64,000 nucleotides of DNA from Streptomyces zhihengii. Lineage in GTDB: Bacteria > Actinomycetota > Actinomycetes > Streptomycetales > Streptomycetaceae. The notes under the pieces are model-generated. The model was not told the origin of the DNA. It saw only the letters and a program-made list of their open reading frames with translations, and made no database searches. Shown here piece after piece: positions 7,619-15,717 of this stretch. The position numbers were made by a program, and so were the translations under genes. The stretch covers positions 3,010,001-3,074,000 of the forward strand of contig NZ_JAFEJA010000001.1 in the NCBI RefSeq assembly GCF_016919245.1, written 5' to 3'. How positions within the stretch are numbered: position 1 is the stretch's first letter; the number at the start of each line of letters is the position of its first letter.

Positions 7619-8875
7619 ATGCAGGGAAAGGACCGCGGGCCGGGCCACGCCGACGACCCGTTCGACGAAGGGGCGCACAGCATCCTGCGGCAGCCGGTGG
7701 CCGTCTGGGCGACCGCCGGCGCCGCCGTCGTGGCCTTCATGGGCATCGGCCTGGTGGACCCGATCCTGCCCTCCATCGCCCAGGGCCTGGGCGCCACGCC
7801 CAGCCAGGTGTCGCTGCTGTTCACGTCGTACTTCCTGATCACCGCGTTCGCGATGCTCGTCACCGGCTTCGTCTCCAGCCGCATCGGCGGCCGCCGCACG
7901 CTGCTGGCCGGGCTCGCCCTCGTGATCGTCTTCGCGGCGCTCTCCGGCACCTCCGGATCCGTCGGCGAACTCGTCGGCTTCCGGGCCGGCTGGGGCCTCG
8001 GGAACGCCCTGTTCGTGTCGACGTCCCTCGCCGTCATCGTCGGCGCGGCGGCCGGCGGGAGCGCGGCGGCGATCCTGCTGTACGAGTCGGCCCTGGGCCT
8101 CGGCATGGCCTGCGGGCCGCTGCTGGGCGCCGTCCTCGGCGACGCGAGCTGGCGCTACCCGTTCTTCGGGACGGCCGCGCTGATGGCCGTGGGCTTCCTG
8201 TGCATCGCCGTGTTCCTGAGGGAGCAGCCGCGGCCCGCCCGCAGGATCTCGCTGCTGGACCCGCTCAGGGCGCTCGGGCACGGGGGCCTCGCGTCCGCCG
8301 CGGCGTCGGCGTTCTTCTACAACTACGCCTTCTTCACCGTCCTCGCGTTCACGCCGTTCGTGCTGGACATGACGCCGTACGCCTCGGGCGGGGTGTTCTT
8401 CGCCTGGGGCGTCCTGCTCGCGGTGTTCTCCGTCCTGGTGGCCCCGCGCCTCCAGGAGCGCCTCGGCTCGATCCGGGTGCTCACGGGCGCCTTGGTGCTG
8501 CTCGCCGCGGACGTCGTGGTGCTCGGCTACGGCGGCCACACCACGGCGGTGGTGTGCACGGTCCTCTCGGGGGCGTTCATCGGCGTCAGCAACACCGTCT
8601 TCACCGAGCTGGCCCTCGGCGTGTCCGACGCGCCCCGGCCGGTGGCGAGCGCCGGGTACAACTTCGTGCGCTGGTTCGCCGCGGCGGCCGCGCCCTTCCT
8701 GGCGCCCCGGATCGAGGAGTGGAGCGACATCCACACGCCGTTCACCGTCGCCGGCGCGGCCGCGCTGACCGGCGCCGGCATCGTCTGGGCCCGGCGCGCC
8801 GCGCTGGGCCGCGAGGCGCGGGAGCAGGAGCCGCGCCACCTCACCGGGGACGGCGCGGCCGTCTTCGCCGACTGA
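7619..8875 (+). CDS. MFS transporter, drug-efflux type
   Basis: A 418-aa protein with twelve hydrophobic segments. The GFVSSRIGGRRTLLAG loop between helices 2 and 3 is the MFS signature (motif A), and LLYESALGLGMACGPLLGAVLG in helix 5 resembles the antiporter motif C of the DHA efflux families. The substrate is unknown. ATG 7619 has GAGGAGGA 8 nt upstream. The last residues are charged and cytoplasmic. The stop is only 24 bp from the end of the convergent SUFU-domain gene. Confidence 0.9.
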   Translation: MQGKDRGPGHADDPFDEGAHSILRQPVAVWATAGAAVVAFMGIGLVDPILPSIAQGLGATPSQVSLLFTSYFLITAFAMLVTGFVSSRIGGRRTLLAGLALVIVFAALSGTSGSVGELVGFRAGWGLGNALFVSTSLAVIVGAAAGGSAAAILLYESALGLGMACGPLLGAVLGDASWRYPFFGTAALMAVGFLCIAVFLREQPRPARRISLLDPLRALGHGGLASAAASAFFYNYAFFTVLAFTPFVLDMTPYASGGVFFAWGVLLAVFSVLVAPRLQERLGSIRVLTGALVLLAADVVVLGYGGHTTAVVCTVLSGAFIGVSNTVFTELALGVSDAPRPVASAGYNFVRWFAAAAAPFLAPRIEEWSDIHTPFTVAGAAALTGAGIVWARRAALGREAREQEPRHLTGDGAAVFAD

Positions 8876-8899
8876 GACACGCCGGACGGCGGAGGCCGG

Positions 8900-9490
8900 T
8901 CAGTCCAGGCTCACCGGCCTGCGCAGCGGATCGCGCAGGTCGGTGCCGTGGCCGAGCCAGCGCTCCTGGAGCGCGGCGGCGCCGTGCACCCGCTTCCACG
9001 CGGCCTCGTTCGACGTCATCGGCAGCAGCGGCAGGAAGCGCACCGGCTCCATCGGCCCGGACAGCTCCAGGTCCTCCACCAGACCGCCGGGCTCCGCCAC
9101 CAGCACCGAGGTGAACGCGGCCCCCGGCCACAGGGGCTCCCCTACGTCCAGGGAGGCGCCGGGCGCCACCACCACCCCCTCCACCTGCGGGGACGCGGCC
9201 AGCACCGCGAGCGGGCGCAGCACCTTGTCGGTGTCCGCCCGCCCGGCCCGCACGGAGAGCACCAGCTCGGCCCGGGGGCCCTTGTGCGGGTCGGCGAAGG
9301 CGGCCGTGGGATCGGCCATCGGGCTCGCCGACATGCCGAGCGTGGCGTAGCGCACGAGACCGGCGTCCGCGTCCTGAAAGCGCAGCACCTCGATGCGGTC
9401 CGTGCCGAGGAACGTGACGGCGGCGCGCGCGTCCGGCTCACCCAGGGCGCTGCGCAGGCGGGCTTCGACCGATGCGAGAACTTCTTCCAT
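8900..9490 (-). CDS. Suppressor-of-fused (SUFU) domain protein
   Basis: A 196-aa protein that looks like one compact SUFU domain: VEARLRSALGEPDARAAVTF at the start, then an alternating beta pattern with AELVLSVRAGR, a GVVVAPGASLDVG strand pair, and FLPLLPMTSNEAAWKR near the C-terminus, which is the conserved closing motif. Bacterial SUFU-fold proteins often occur as immunity proteins or lone domains. Here no toxin gene is adjacent, so it is probably a housekeeping lone copy. ATG 9490 is the start. It is divergent from the corA leader. Confidence 0.75.
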   Translation of the reverse strand: MEEVLASVEARLRSALGEPDARAAVTFLGTDRIEVLRFQDADAGLVRYATLGMSASPMADPTAAFADPHKGPRAELVLSVRAGRADTDKVLRPLAVLAASPQVEGVVVAPGASLDVGEPLWPGAAFTSVLVAEPGGLVEDLELSGPMEPVRFLPLLPMTSNEAAWKRVHGAAALQERWLGHGTDLRDPLRRPVSLD

Positions 9491-9566
9491 GCGGCGAGCA
9501 TAGGTCGCGTAAGGAACGGGCAAACACAGGGATTGACCCGTTGTCGGCTGATAGTCTTGGCCGCTG

Positions 9567-9629
9567 GTCGGGACGGCACGCAGGGGCATCTCCCCGCGGC
9601 CGCCGAGGAGGTAGCCCTCCGGTCCCGAC
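9567..9629 (+). ncRNA. Structured 5' leader upstream of corA
   Basis: An 8-bp closing stem (9567-9574 with 9622-9629) encloses a GGGG/CCCC hairpin (9583-9586 with 9592-9595) and a GAGG/CCTC hairpin (9605-9608 with 9616-9619). Another small hairpin overlaps 9627-9640. The arrangement resembles a multi-branched sensor domain ahead of a leader ORF. It lacks the GGTGAGGCT core of the M-box, so it is not that known Mg2+ riboswitch. Existence as a folded RNA is inference from sequence. Confidence 0.4.
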
Positions 9630-9676
9630 GACACGTCGTCCCTCACGGGGGACCGGCCGGAGGAGGTGGGGCTGCG

Positions 9677-9745
9677 ATGGACCGAAGTCGATCGTGCAGT
9701 ACCAACAGCTCTTCCGCGCGACACCTTTCCCCGCGTCACGCCTGA
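9677..9745 (+). CDS. Putative 22-aa leader peptide upstream of corA
   Basis: ATG 9677 is preceded by a strong GGAGGAGG at about 9 nt and reads MDRSRSCSTNSSSARHLSPR plus HA before a TGA. It has seven Ser, four Arg and one Pro. The good ribosome site and its place between two RNA structures suggest a regulatory leader peptide rather than a functional product. No homologue is known to me. The alternative is a chance ORF. Confidence 0.45.
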   Translation: MDRSRSCSTNSSSARHLSPRHA

Positions 9746-9751
9746 TCCCGG

Positions 9752-9795
9752 CGCACCGCCGAGCGGTGCGGTGCCCGTGCTCCGACCGCACGGGC
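9752..9795 (+). promoter_or_regulatory. Attenuator-like alternative hairpins before corA
   Basis: Immediately after the leader ORF there are two perfect 8-bp hairpins: A (9752-9759 with 9763-9770) and B (9773-9780 with 9788-9795). A third pairing, GTGCGG 9766-9771 with CCGCAC 9786-9791, would exclude both. That is the 1:2 / 3:4 versus 2:3 layout of translation-coupled attenuators. No T-run follows, so the effect could be on Rho, elongation or downstream translation. Confidence 0.4.
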
Positions 9796-9962
9796 CGCCC
9801 ACGGCTTCTCGCACGACGGAAGAGCCTCGTTCCTCCCTGTCTGTAGCGAACGCCGTCACCGCGATCGTGCGGTGCCGCCCGCTTTGCGGACGTATGCCTC
9901 ACGTCCCCATTCCGGGCTGTGCCACGTCTGTCGCCGACGGCCTCTCCGTGAAGGAGCCAGCC

Positions 9963-11078
9963 ATGTCGATGATCCGTGACCTGCGCGCAGCGGTCCGCCC
10001 CTCGCTGCGCAAGAGCAGCGCCCCGTACAGCACCTACGACGCCACCCGTGACCCCTCGGCCTCCAGCGCGGTCGTCGACTGCGCCGTCTACCGCGACGGC
10101 AGGCGGCTGGAGAGCGACGCCTGCCAGACGCCGCACGAGGCGATGCTCCGGGTGCGCGAGGGAGGCGGCTTCGCCTGGATCGGCCTGCACGAGCCGACGG
10201 AGTCCGAATTCGCGGGCATCGCCGCGGAGTTCGGTCTGCACCCGCTGGCGGTCGAGGACGCCGTCCACGCCCACCAGCGGCCCAAGCTGGAGCGTTACGA
10301 CGACACCCTGTTCACCGTCTTCAAGACGATCCACTACGTGGAGCACGCCGAGCTGACGGCGACCAGCGAGGTCGTCGAGACCGGCGAGGTGATGGTCTTC
10401 ACCGGACGGGACTTCGTCATCACCGTCCGGCACGGCGGCAAGGGCTCGCTGCGCGCCCTGCGCTACGGCCTCCAGAAGGACGCCGACCTGCTCTCCAAGG
10501 GCCCCTCCGCGGTGCTGCACGCCATCGCCGACCATGTCGTCGACGGGTACATCGCGGTGGCGTCCGCCGTGCAGGACGACATCGACGAGGTGGAGATCGA
10601 CGTCTTCTCCGCCCCGGCCAAGGGCGGCCCCCGCGGCAGCGACGCCGGGCGGATCTACCAGCTCAAGCGCGAGGTGCTGGAGTTCAAGCGGGCCGTGTCC
10701 CCGCTGCTGCGGCCGATGCAGCTGCTGAGCGAGCGGCCGATGCGCCTGGTGGACCCGGACATCCAGAAGTACTTCCGGGACGTCGCCGACCACCTCGCCC
10801 GCGTCCAGGAGGAGGTCATCGGCTTCGACGAACTGCTGAACTCCATCCTCCAGGCCAACCTCGCCCAGGCGACCGTGGCCCAGAACGAGGACATGCGCAA
10901 GATCACCTCCTGGGCGGCGATCATCGCCGTCCCGACGGCGGTCTGCGGGATCTACGGCATGAACTTCGACCACATGCCGGAGCTCCAGTGGAAGTACGGC
11001 TACCCGATGGTGCTGACCGGCATCGCGGTGATCTGCTTCGCGATCCACCGCTCCCTCAAGCGCAACGGCTGGCTGTAG
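9963..11078 (+). CDS. corA: CorA-family magnesium transporter
   Basis: A 371-aa 2-TM-GxN channel. The N-terminal two-thirds is the cytoplasmic funnel domain, the long stalk helix contains YFRDVADHLARVQEEV, and the selectivity loop is YGMNF after TM1, followed by TM2 (MVLTGIAVICFAIHRSLKR) and the basic tail KRNGWL. It imports Mg2+ (also Co2+/Ni2+) as a pentamer. ATG 9963 has GAAGGAG 6 nt upstream. The frame stays open upstream to 9666, but that 99-residue stretch is not CorA-like. The gene sits behind a structured leader with a small ORF, and the MgtE-N/CBS gene lies 1.5 kb downstream. Confidence 0.93.
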   Translation: MSMIRDLRAAVRPSLRKSSAPYSTYDATRDPSASSAVVDCAVYRDGRRLESDACQTPHEAMLRVREGGGFAWIGLHEPTESEFAGIAAEFGLHPLAVEDAVHAHQRPKLERYDDTLFTVFKTIHYVEHAELTATSEVVETGEVMVFTGRDFVITVRHGGKGSLRALRYGLQKDADLLSKGPSAVLHAIADHVVDGYIAVASAVQDDIDEVEIDVFSAPAKGGPRGSDAGRIYQLKREVLEFKRAVSPLLRPMQLLSERPMRLVDPDIQKYFRDVADHLARVQEEVIGFDELLNSILQANLAQATVAQNEDMRKITSWAAIIAVPTAVCGIYGMNFDHMPELQWKYGYPMVLTGIAVICFAIHRSLKRNGWL

Positions 11079-11120
11079 CACCGTGGACGGGCGGGCCGGG
11101 GCGCTCGGTAGGCTTCCGGC

Positions 11121-11630
11121 ATGACAACCCCACCGCTCGCCAGGGCGCTCGTCGAGGAGGCCACCAAGAAGTCCGGCCTCGTCTGGGTCCGCGGCGAGGG
11201 CCCGGCGCGCGCCCTGTGGCACGTGTGGCACGACGGTGCCGCGCTCGTCGTCGGCGACGGGCCGGGCGAGCAGCCGCTGCCCGGTCTGGCGGACGGCGGC
11301 GCCGCCGAGGTGACCGTCCGGAGCAAGGACAAGGGCGGCCGGCTGGTCGTCTGGACCGCGTCCGTACGGCAGTTGACGCCCGGTTCGCCGGAGTGGGACG
11401 CGGCCGTCGGCGAGCTCAGGGGGAAGCGGCTGAACGCGCCGGACGCGGAGCGGATGACGGAGCGCTGGGCCCGCGAGTGCCGCGTCCTGCGGCTGGAGCC
11501 GCGCGAGGCGTTCACCGAGATGTCCGACGAGTCCCTCGCCGCCGCCCCGCTGCCCAGCGACGCGGTCACCCGCCGGCCGGCCCCCGCGGCGCTGCCGAAG
11601 CTGCTCCTGCGGCGCTCGCGGCGCCGCTGA
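11121..11630 (+). CDS. Conserved hypothetical protein
   Basis: A 169-aa soluble protein. The first 110 residues alternate short beta-like segments (GLVWVRGEGPARALWHVWH, AALVVGD, RLVVWTASVRQL), vaguely like a split-barrel flavin-binding fold. The rest is helical, with WARECRVLRLEPRE, and the C-terminus is very basic (LLRRSRRR). Only 42 bp separate it from corA, so it may be co-transcribed. I know similar Streptomyces proteins but no function. Confidence 0.6.
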   Translation: MTTPPLARALVEEATKKSGLVWVRGEGPARALWHVWHDGAALVVGDGPGEQPLPGLADGGAAEVTVRSKDKGGRLVVWTASVRQLTPGSPEWDAAVGELRGKRLNAPDAERMTERWARECRVLRLEPREAFTEMSDESLAAAPLPSDAVTRRPAPAALPKLLLRRSRRR

Positions 11631-11659
11631 CGCCCCGCGGGGCCCGGGTCGGGGTGCCG

Positions 11660-12442
11660 TCAGCCGCCGGACGACGTGGGGAGCTGACGGCCGTAGTCGA
11701 GGGTGTCGCCCTTGGCCGGTTCGGCGAGCGGGAAGTCCTTGTCCCATTCGCCGAGCAGCAGCACGCCCGCGCCCGCCGCCCGCGCGAACTGCAGCGGATA
11801 CGGCTGCCCGATCAGCGCCACGTCGAGGACGCCGCCGGCCCCCTCGGAGGCGAGCACCTTGATGGTCTTCACGCCGCCGACCTGCGTGCGGTCGCCCTTG
11901 CTCAGCTCGCCCTGCATCCCGAGCAGCCCGTCCAGGAGCTGGTCCATGTCGGTGAAGCCGCGGAACCGCTTGTACGACGGGTCGTTCTGAGGCACCTTCA
12001 CGTACTTGTCGCCGAGCTTCTTCGCCGCCTCGGCGTCGGCCTTGCCCGGCTCACCGCCGTCGCCGCCGGCGCCGCTCCAGAAGCCGGCGTCGGCCTTGAG
12101 GAAGAGGGCGTCGCCGATCCGCAGCAGCTCGAAGGTGTTGTCCTTCGAGGTGACCGAGCCGCTCGCGCCCTCCTGCTTGAGGCGCATGTTCAGCTTGTAC
12201 GTGCCGCCCTTGCTGACCAGGGTCCCCGACAGGCGGACCGCCTCGGCCCCGTCCACCGCCGTCCGCGCCTTCTCCTCGATCTCCTCGGCACTGAGCTTGC
12301 CGATCCCGTTCGTGCCCGCGTCCGGGTCCTCGCCGCAGGCCGTGAGCCCGGCGGACAGTCCGGCGCACAGCACCGCGGCGACAGCGGCCCGGCCCGCCCG
12401 GCCGGCCGAAGGGAGGGGAGTCACCAGCACCCTGCCTCTCAT
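11660..12442 (-). CDS. Secreted lipoprotein, LppX/LprG-like fold candidate
   Basis: A 260-aa protein with a basic N-region, a hydrophobic core (AAVAAVLCAGLSAG) and lipobox LTAC, so it would be lipidated and anchored outside the membrane. The mature part has GAEAVRLSGTLVSKGGTYKL and a repeated beta-strand pattern with VSKDN-like turns, typical of the LppX/LprAFG lipid-carrier family. The mycobacterial lipoprotein LpqX lies at the equivalent position beside mrp. Start could be ATG 12442 or a nearby GTG. It is convergent with the preceding gene. Confidence 0.7.
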   Translation of the reverse strand: MRGRVLVTPLPSAGRAGRAAVAAVLCAGLSAGLTACGEDPDAGTNGIGKLSAEEIEEKARTAVDGAEAVRLSGTLVSKGGTYKLNMRLKQEGASGSVTSKDNTFELLRIGDALFLKADAGFWSGAGGDGGEPGKADAEAAKKLGDKYVKVPQNDPSYKRFRGFTDMDQLLDGLLGMQGELSKGDRTQVGGVKTIKVLASEGAGGVLDVALIGQPYPLQFARAAGAGVLLLGEWDKDFPLAEPAKGDTLDYGRQLPTSSGG

Positions 12443-12590
12443 CTCTGGGGGGTTGGCAGACCGCAGCGTACCTGTGCCCGCGGGGCGCGCCCGCAGCCAG
12501 CCGTACGGAGGTGGGCCGGGGGCGCCCCGGAACGGTACGGGCTAGCCTGAACCCGTCGAACAGCAGGTTTCCCGGCAAAGGAGGCGCGGT

Positions 12591-13853
12591 ATGGCGGCGG
12601 GCGCCCCCCGGGTCTTCGTCTCGCACATCGCGGGCGTTCCCGTCTTCGATCCCAACGGCGACCAGGTCGGCCGGGTGCGCGACCTGGTGGCGATGCTCCG
12701 CGTCGGACGCCGGCCGCCGCGGCTGCTGGGGCTGGTCGTCGAGGTGATCAGCAGGCGCCGTATCTTCCTGCCCATGACACGGGTGACGGGCGTGGAATCC
12801 GGACAGGTCATCACCACGGGTGTGCTGAACGTGCGCCGCTTCGAGCAGCGCCCCACCGAACGCCTCGTCCTCGGCGAGCTGCTCGACCGGCGGGTGCGCC
12901 TGGTGGAGAGCGGCGAGGAGGTCACCGTCCTCGACGTCGCGGTCCAGCAGCTCCCCGCCCGGCGCGACTGGGAGATCGACAAGGTCTTCGTCCGCAAGGG
13001 CAAGGGCGGCGCCCTGCGCCGCAAGGGCGAGACGCTGACGGTGGAGTGGTCCGCCGTCACCGGCTTCTCGCTGGAGGAGGACGGACAGGGCGCCGAGAGC
13101 CTGCTGGCCACCTTCGAGCAGCTCCGGCCGGCGGACCTCGCCAATGTGCTGCACCACCTGTCGCCCAAGCGCCGGGCCGAGGTCGCCGCCGCGCTCGACG
13201 ACGACCGGCTGGCCGACGTGCTGGAGGAACTCCCCGACGACGACCAGGTGGAGATCCTCGGCAAGCTCAAGGAGGAGCGGGCCGCCGACGTGCTGGAGGC
13301 CATGGACCCGGACGACGCCGCGGACCTGCTCTCCGAACTCCCCGAGGAGGACAAGGAGCGGCTGCTGACCCTGATGCGCCCCGACGACGCCGCCGACGTG
13401 CGCCGGCTGCTGTCGTACGAGGAGCGCACCGCGGGCGGCCTGATGACCACCGAGCCGATCGTGCTGCGCCCGGACGCCACGGTCGCCGACGCCCTGGCCC
13501 GGGTGCGCGCGGCCGACCTCTCCCCGGCGCTCGCCGCCCAGGTGTACGTGTGCAGGCCGCCGGACGAGACGCCGACCGGCAAGTACCTGGGCACGGTGCA
13601 CTTCCAGCGGCTGCTGCGGGACCCGCCGTTCACCCTGGTCAGCTCGATCGTCGACAACGACCTCCCGCCGCTGTCGCCGGACACCGCGCTGCCCGCGGTC
13701 ACCAGCTACCTCGCCGCCTACAACATGGTCGCCGCGCCGGTCGTCGACGAGAGCGGGTCCCTGCTGGGCGCGGTGACCGTCGACGACGTCCTCGACCACC
13801 TGCTGCCCGACGACTGGCGGGAGACCGAGTTCGAGGAGTCCGCCCATGGGTAG
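12591..13853 (+). CDS. PRC-barrel / MgtE-N / CBS protein lacking the channel domain
   Basis: A 420-aa protein with an N-terminal PRC-barrel pair (VSHIAGVPVFDPNGDQVGRV and the ELLDRRVRLVESGEEVTVLDV region, residues about 5-150), an MgtE-N superhelical domain of repeated LRPADLANVLHHLSPKRRAE-type units (about 160-285), and two CBS motifs (MTTEPIVLRPDATVADAL and APVVDESGSLLGAVTVDDVL). It stops there, with no transmembrane segment, so it cannot be an MgtE channel. In MgtE these domains sense cytoplasmic Mg2+. It overlaps the DUF1003 gene by 8 nt, implying translational coupling. AAAGGAGG precedes ATG 12591. Confidence 0.85.
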   Translation: MAAGAPRVFVSHIAGVPVFDPNGDQVGRVRDLVAMLRVGRRPPRLLGLVVEVISRRRIFLPMTRVTGVESGQVITTGVLNVRRFEQRPTERLVLGELLDRRVRLVESGEEVTVLDVAVQQLPARRDWEIDKVFVRKGKGGALRRKGETLTVEWSAVTGFSLEEDGQGAESLLATFEQLRPADLANVLHHLSPKRRAEVAAALDDDRLADVLEELPDDDQVEILGKLKEERAADVLEAMDPDDAADLLSELPEEDKERLLTLMRPDDAADVRRLLSYEERTAGGLMTTEPIVLRPDATVADALARVRAADLSPALAAQVYVCRPPDETPTGKYLGTVHFQRLLRDPPFTLVSSIVDNDLPPLSPDTALPAVTSYLAAYNMVAAPVVDESGSLLGAVTVDDVLDHLLPDDWRETEFEESAHG

Positions 13854-14436
13854 CGGCGACGGCGGCCAGGGCGAGCGGAGCGAGCCGCGCGACCGGATGC
13901 CGGCGGGCGCCAGCGCCTCCTCGCGCCGGGTGCGCCTGGACCTGCCGCGCATGCCGCGCCGGAGTCTGCTGCCGGACTACGACCCGGAGGCGTTCGGGCG
14001 GTTCTCGGAGAACATCGCGCGGTTCCTCGGCACCGGCCGGTTCCTCGTCTGGATGACCCTGACGATCGTCGCCTGGGTGGTGTGGAACATCGCCGCCCCC
14101 GAGGACCTGCGCTTCGACGAGTACCCGTTCATCTTCCTGACCCTGGTGCTGTCGCTCCAGGCGTCGTACGCGGCGCCGCTGATCCTGCTGGCGCAGAACC
14201 GCCAGGACGACCGGGACCGGGTCAACCTGGAGCAGGACCGCAAGCAGAACGAGCGGTCCATCGCGGACACCGAGTACCTGACCCGGGAGATCGCCGCGCT
14301 GCGGATGGGCCTCGGCGAGGTCGCCACCCGCGACTGGATCCGCTCGGAGCTGGAGGACCTGGTGCGGGAGCTGGAGGAGCGCCGCGCCGTATTCCCGGCA
14401 CGGCCCGCGGACCACCGTGACGAAGGCGACCGCTGA
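13846..14436 (+). CDS. DUF1003 membrane protein
   Basis: A 196-aa protein with a basic Ser/Arg-rich N-terminus, two close transmembrane helices (FLVWMTLTIVAWVVWNIAA and FIFLTLVLSLQASYAAPLIL) and the DUF1003 hallmark QNRQDDRDRVNLEQDRK followed by a coiled-coil tail. Function is unknown. The same pairing with an MgtE-N/CBS gene occurs in other actinobacteria (Rv1232c-Rv1233c as I recall), which suggests a membrane partner for that sensor-like protein. The ATG overlaps the upstream stop as ATGGGTAG. Confidence 0.85.
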   Translation: MGSGDGGQGERSEPRDRMPAGASASSRRVRLDLPRMPRRSLLPDYDPEAFGRFSENIARFLGTGRFLVWMTLTIVAWVVWNIAAPEDLRFDEYPFIFLTLVLSLQASYAAPLILLAQNRQDDRDRVNLEQDRKQNERSIADTEYLTREIAALRMGLGEVATRDWIRSELEDLVRELEERRAVFPARPADHRDEGDR

Positions 14437-14480
14437 CGGGTCTTTCCGGAGGTGGCGGGCAGCGCCGTACCATCGTCGGT

Positions 14481-15614
14481 ATGGCTACGGAAGACGCGGT
14501 GCTCGAGGCACTGGCGACGGTGAACGACCCCGAGATCAACCGACCGATCACCGACCTGGGCATGGTGAAGTCGGTCACGGTCGGGGACGACGGCACGGTC
14601 GCCGTCACGGTGTACCTGACCGTCTCGGGCTGCCCCATGCGGGAGACGATCACCAGGAACGTCACGGAGGCGGTCGCCCGCCTCGACGGCGTCACGGCGG
14701 TGGACGTCACGCTGGACGTGATGAGCGACGAGCAGCGCAAGGACCTCGCGGCATCGCTGCGCGGCACCACCGCGGAACGCGAGGTGCCCTTCGCCAAGCC
14801 CGGCTCGCTGACCCGTGTCTACGCGGTGGCCTCCGGCAAGGGCGGTGTGGGCAAGTCCTCCGTGACCGTGAACCTGGCGGCCGCGATGGCGGCGGACGGT
14901 CTGAAGGTCGGCGTCGTGGACGCCGACATCTACGGCCACAGCGTGCCCCGCATGCTGGGCGCGGACGGCCGGCCCACCCAGGTCGAGAACATGATCATGC
15001 CGCCGTCGGCGAACGGCGTGAAGGTCATCTCCATCGGCATGTTCACCCCGGGCAACGCGCCCGTGGTGTGGCGCGGCCCGATGCTGCACCGGGCGCTCCA
15101 GCAGTTCCTCGCGGACGTCTACTGGGGCGACCTCGACGTGCTGCTGCTCGACCTGCCCCCGGGCACCGGCGACATCGCCATCTCCGTCGCCCAGCTCGTG
15201 CCGAACGCCGAGATCCTCGTCGTCACCACCCCGCAGCAGGCCGCGGCCGAGGTCGCCGAACGCGCCGGGTCCATCGCCGTCCAGACGCACCAGAAGATCG
15301 TGGGCGTCGTCGAGAACATGTCGGGCCTGCCGTGCCCGCACTGCGACGAGATGGTCGACGTCTTCGGCACCGGCGGCGGCCAGAAGGTCGCGGACGGGCT
15401 GACGAAGACCACCGGCGCGAGCGTGCCGGTGCTCGGCTCGATCCCGATCGACGTCCGGCTGCGCGAGGGCGGCGACGAGGGCCGGCCCGTGGTCCTGACC
15501 GACCCCGAGTCCCCCGCGGGCTCCGCGCTCCGCGCGATCGCGGGGAAGCTCGGCGGACGCCAGCGCGGCCTGTCGGGCATGTCACTGGGCATCACCCCGC
15601 GCAACAAGTTCTGA
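14481..15614 (+). CDS. mrp: Mrp/NBP35-family Fe-S carrier ATPase
   Basis: A 377-aa protein: N-terminal MIP18/DUF59 domain (EDAVLEALATVNDPEINRPI, with SGCPM Cys), then a deviant Walker A GKGGVGKSS at about residue 115, switch region DADIYGHS, and the CPHC motif that bridges an Fe-S cluster between monomers. It loads Fe-S clusters onto target proteins. A GGAGG lies too far upstream of ATG 14481 (about 30 nt) to serve as ribosome site, so the mRNA may be leaderless. It converges on the gene at 15718 across a strong terminator. Confidence 0.95.
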   Translation: MATEDAVLEALATVNDPEINRPITDLGMVKSVTVGDDGTVAVTVYLTVSGCPMRETITRNVTEAVARLDGVTAVDVTLDVMSDEQRKDLAASLRGTTAEREVPFAKPGSLTRVYAVASGKGGVGKSSVTVNLAAAMAADGLKVGVVDADIYGHSVPRMLGADGRPTQVENMIMPPSANGVKVISIGMFTPGNAPVVWRGPMLHRALQQFLADVYWGDLDVLLLDLPPGTGDIAISVAQLVPNAEILVVTTPQQAAAEVAERAGSIAVQTHQKIVGVVENMSGLPCPHCDEMVDVFGTGGGQKVADGLTKTTGASVPVLGSIPIDVRLREGGDEGRPVVLTDPESPAGSALRAIAGKLGGRQRGLSGMSLGITPRNKF

Positions 15615-15623
15615 CACCCGGCG

Positions 15624-15665
15624 CCCCGTCGCCCCCCGGCCTCAAGCGGCCGGGGGGCGACGGGG
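15624..15665. terminator. 18-bp perfect terminator between convergent genes
   Basis: 15624-15641 pairs perfectly with 15648-15665 around a TCAAGC loop, 10 bp after the mrp stop. It probably works in both directions. Confidence 0.85.
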
Positions 15666-15717
15666 TGTCGGAGCCGGTGTCCCGGACGCCGGAGCCGTAC
15701 GGCCCCGCGCACGGGCC

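Noticed and set aside
9541..9676. M-box Mg2+ riboswitch
   Set aside because: The conserved GGTGAGGCT core and its partner elements are missing.
9666..9962. In-frame 99-residue N-terminal extension of CorA
   Set aside because: Unlike any CorA N-terminus, crosses hairpins and an independent leader ORF, and ATG 9963 has a good ribosome site.
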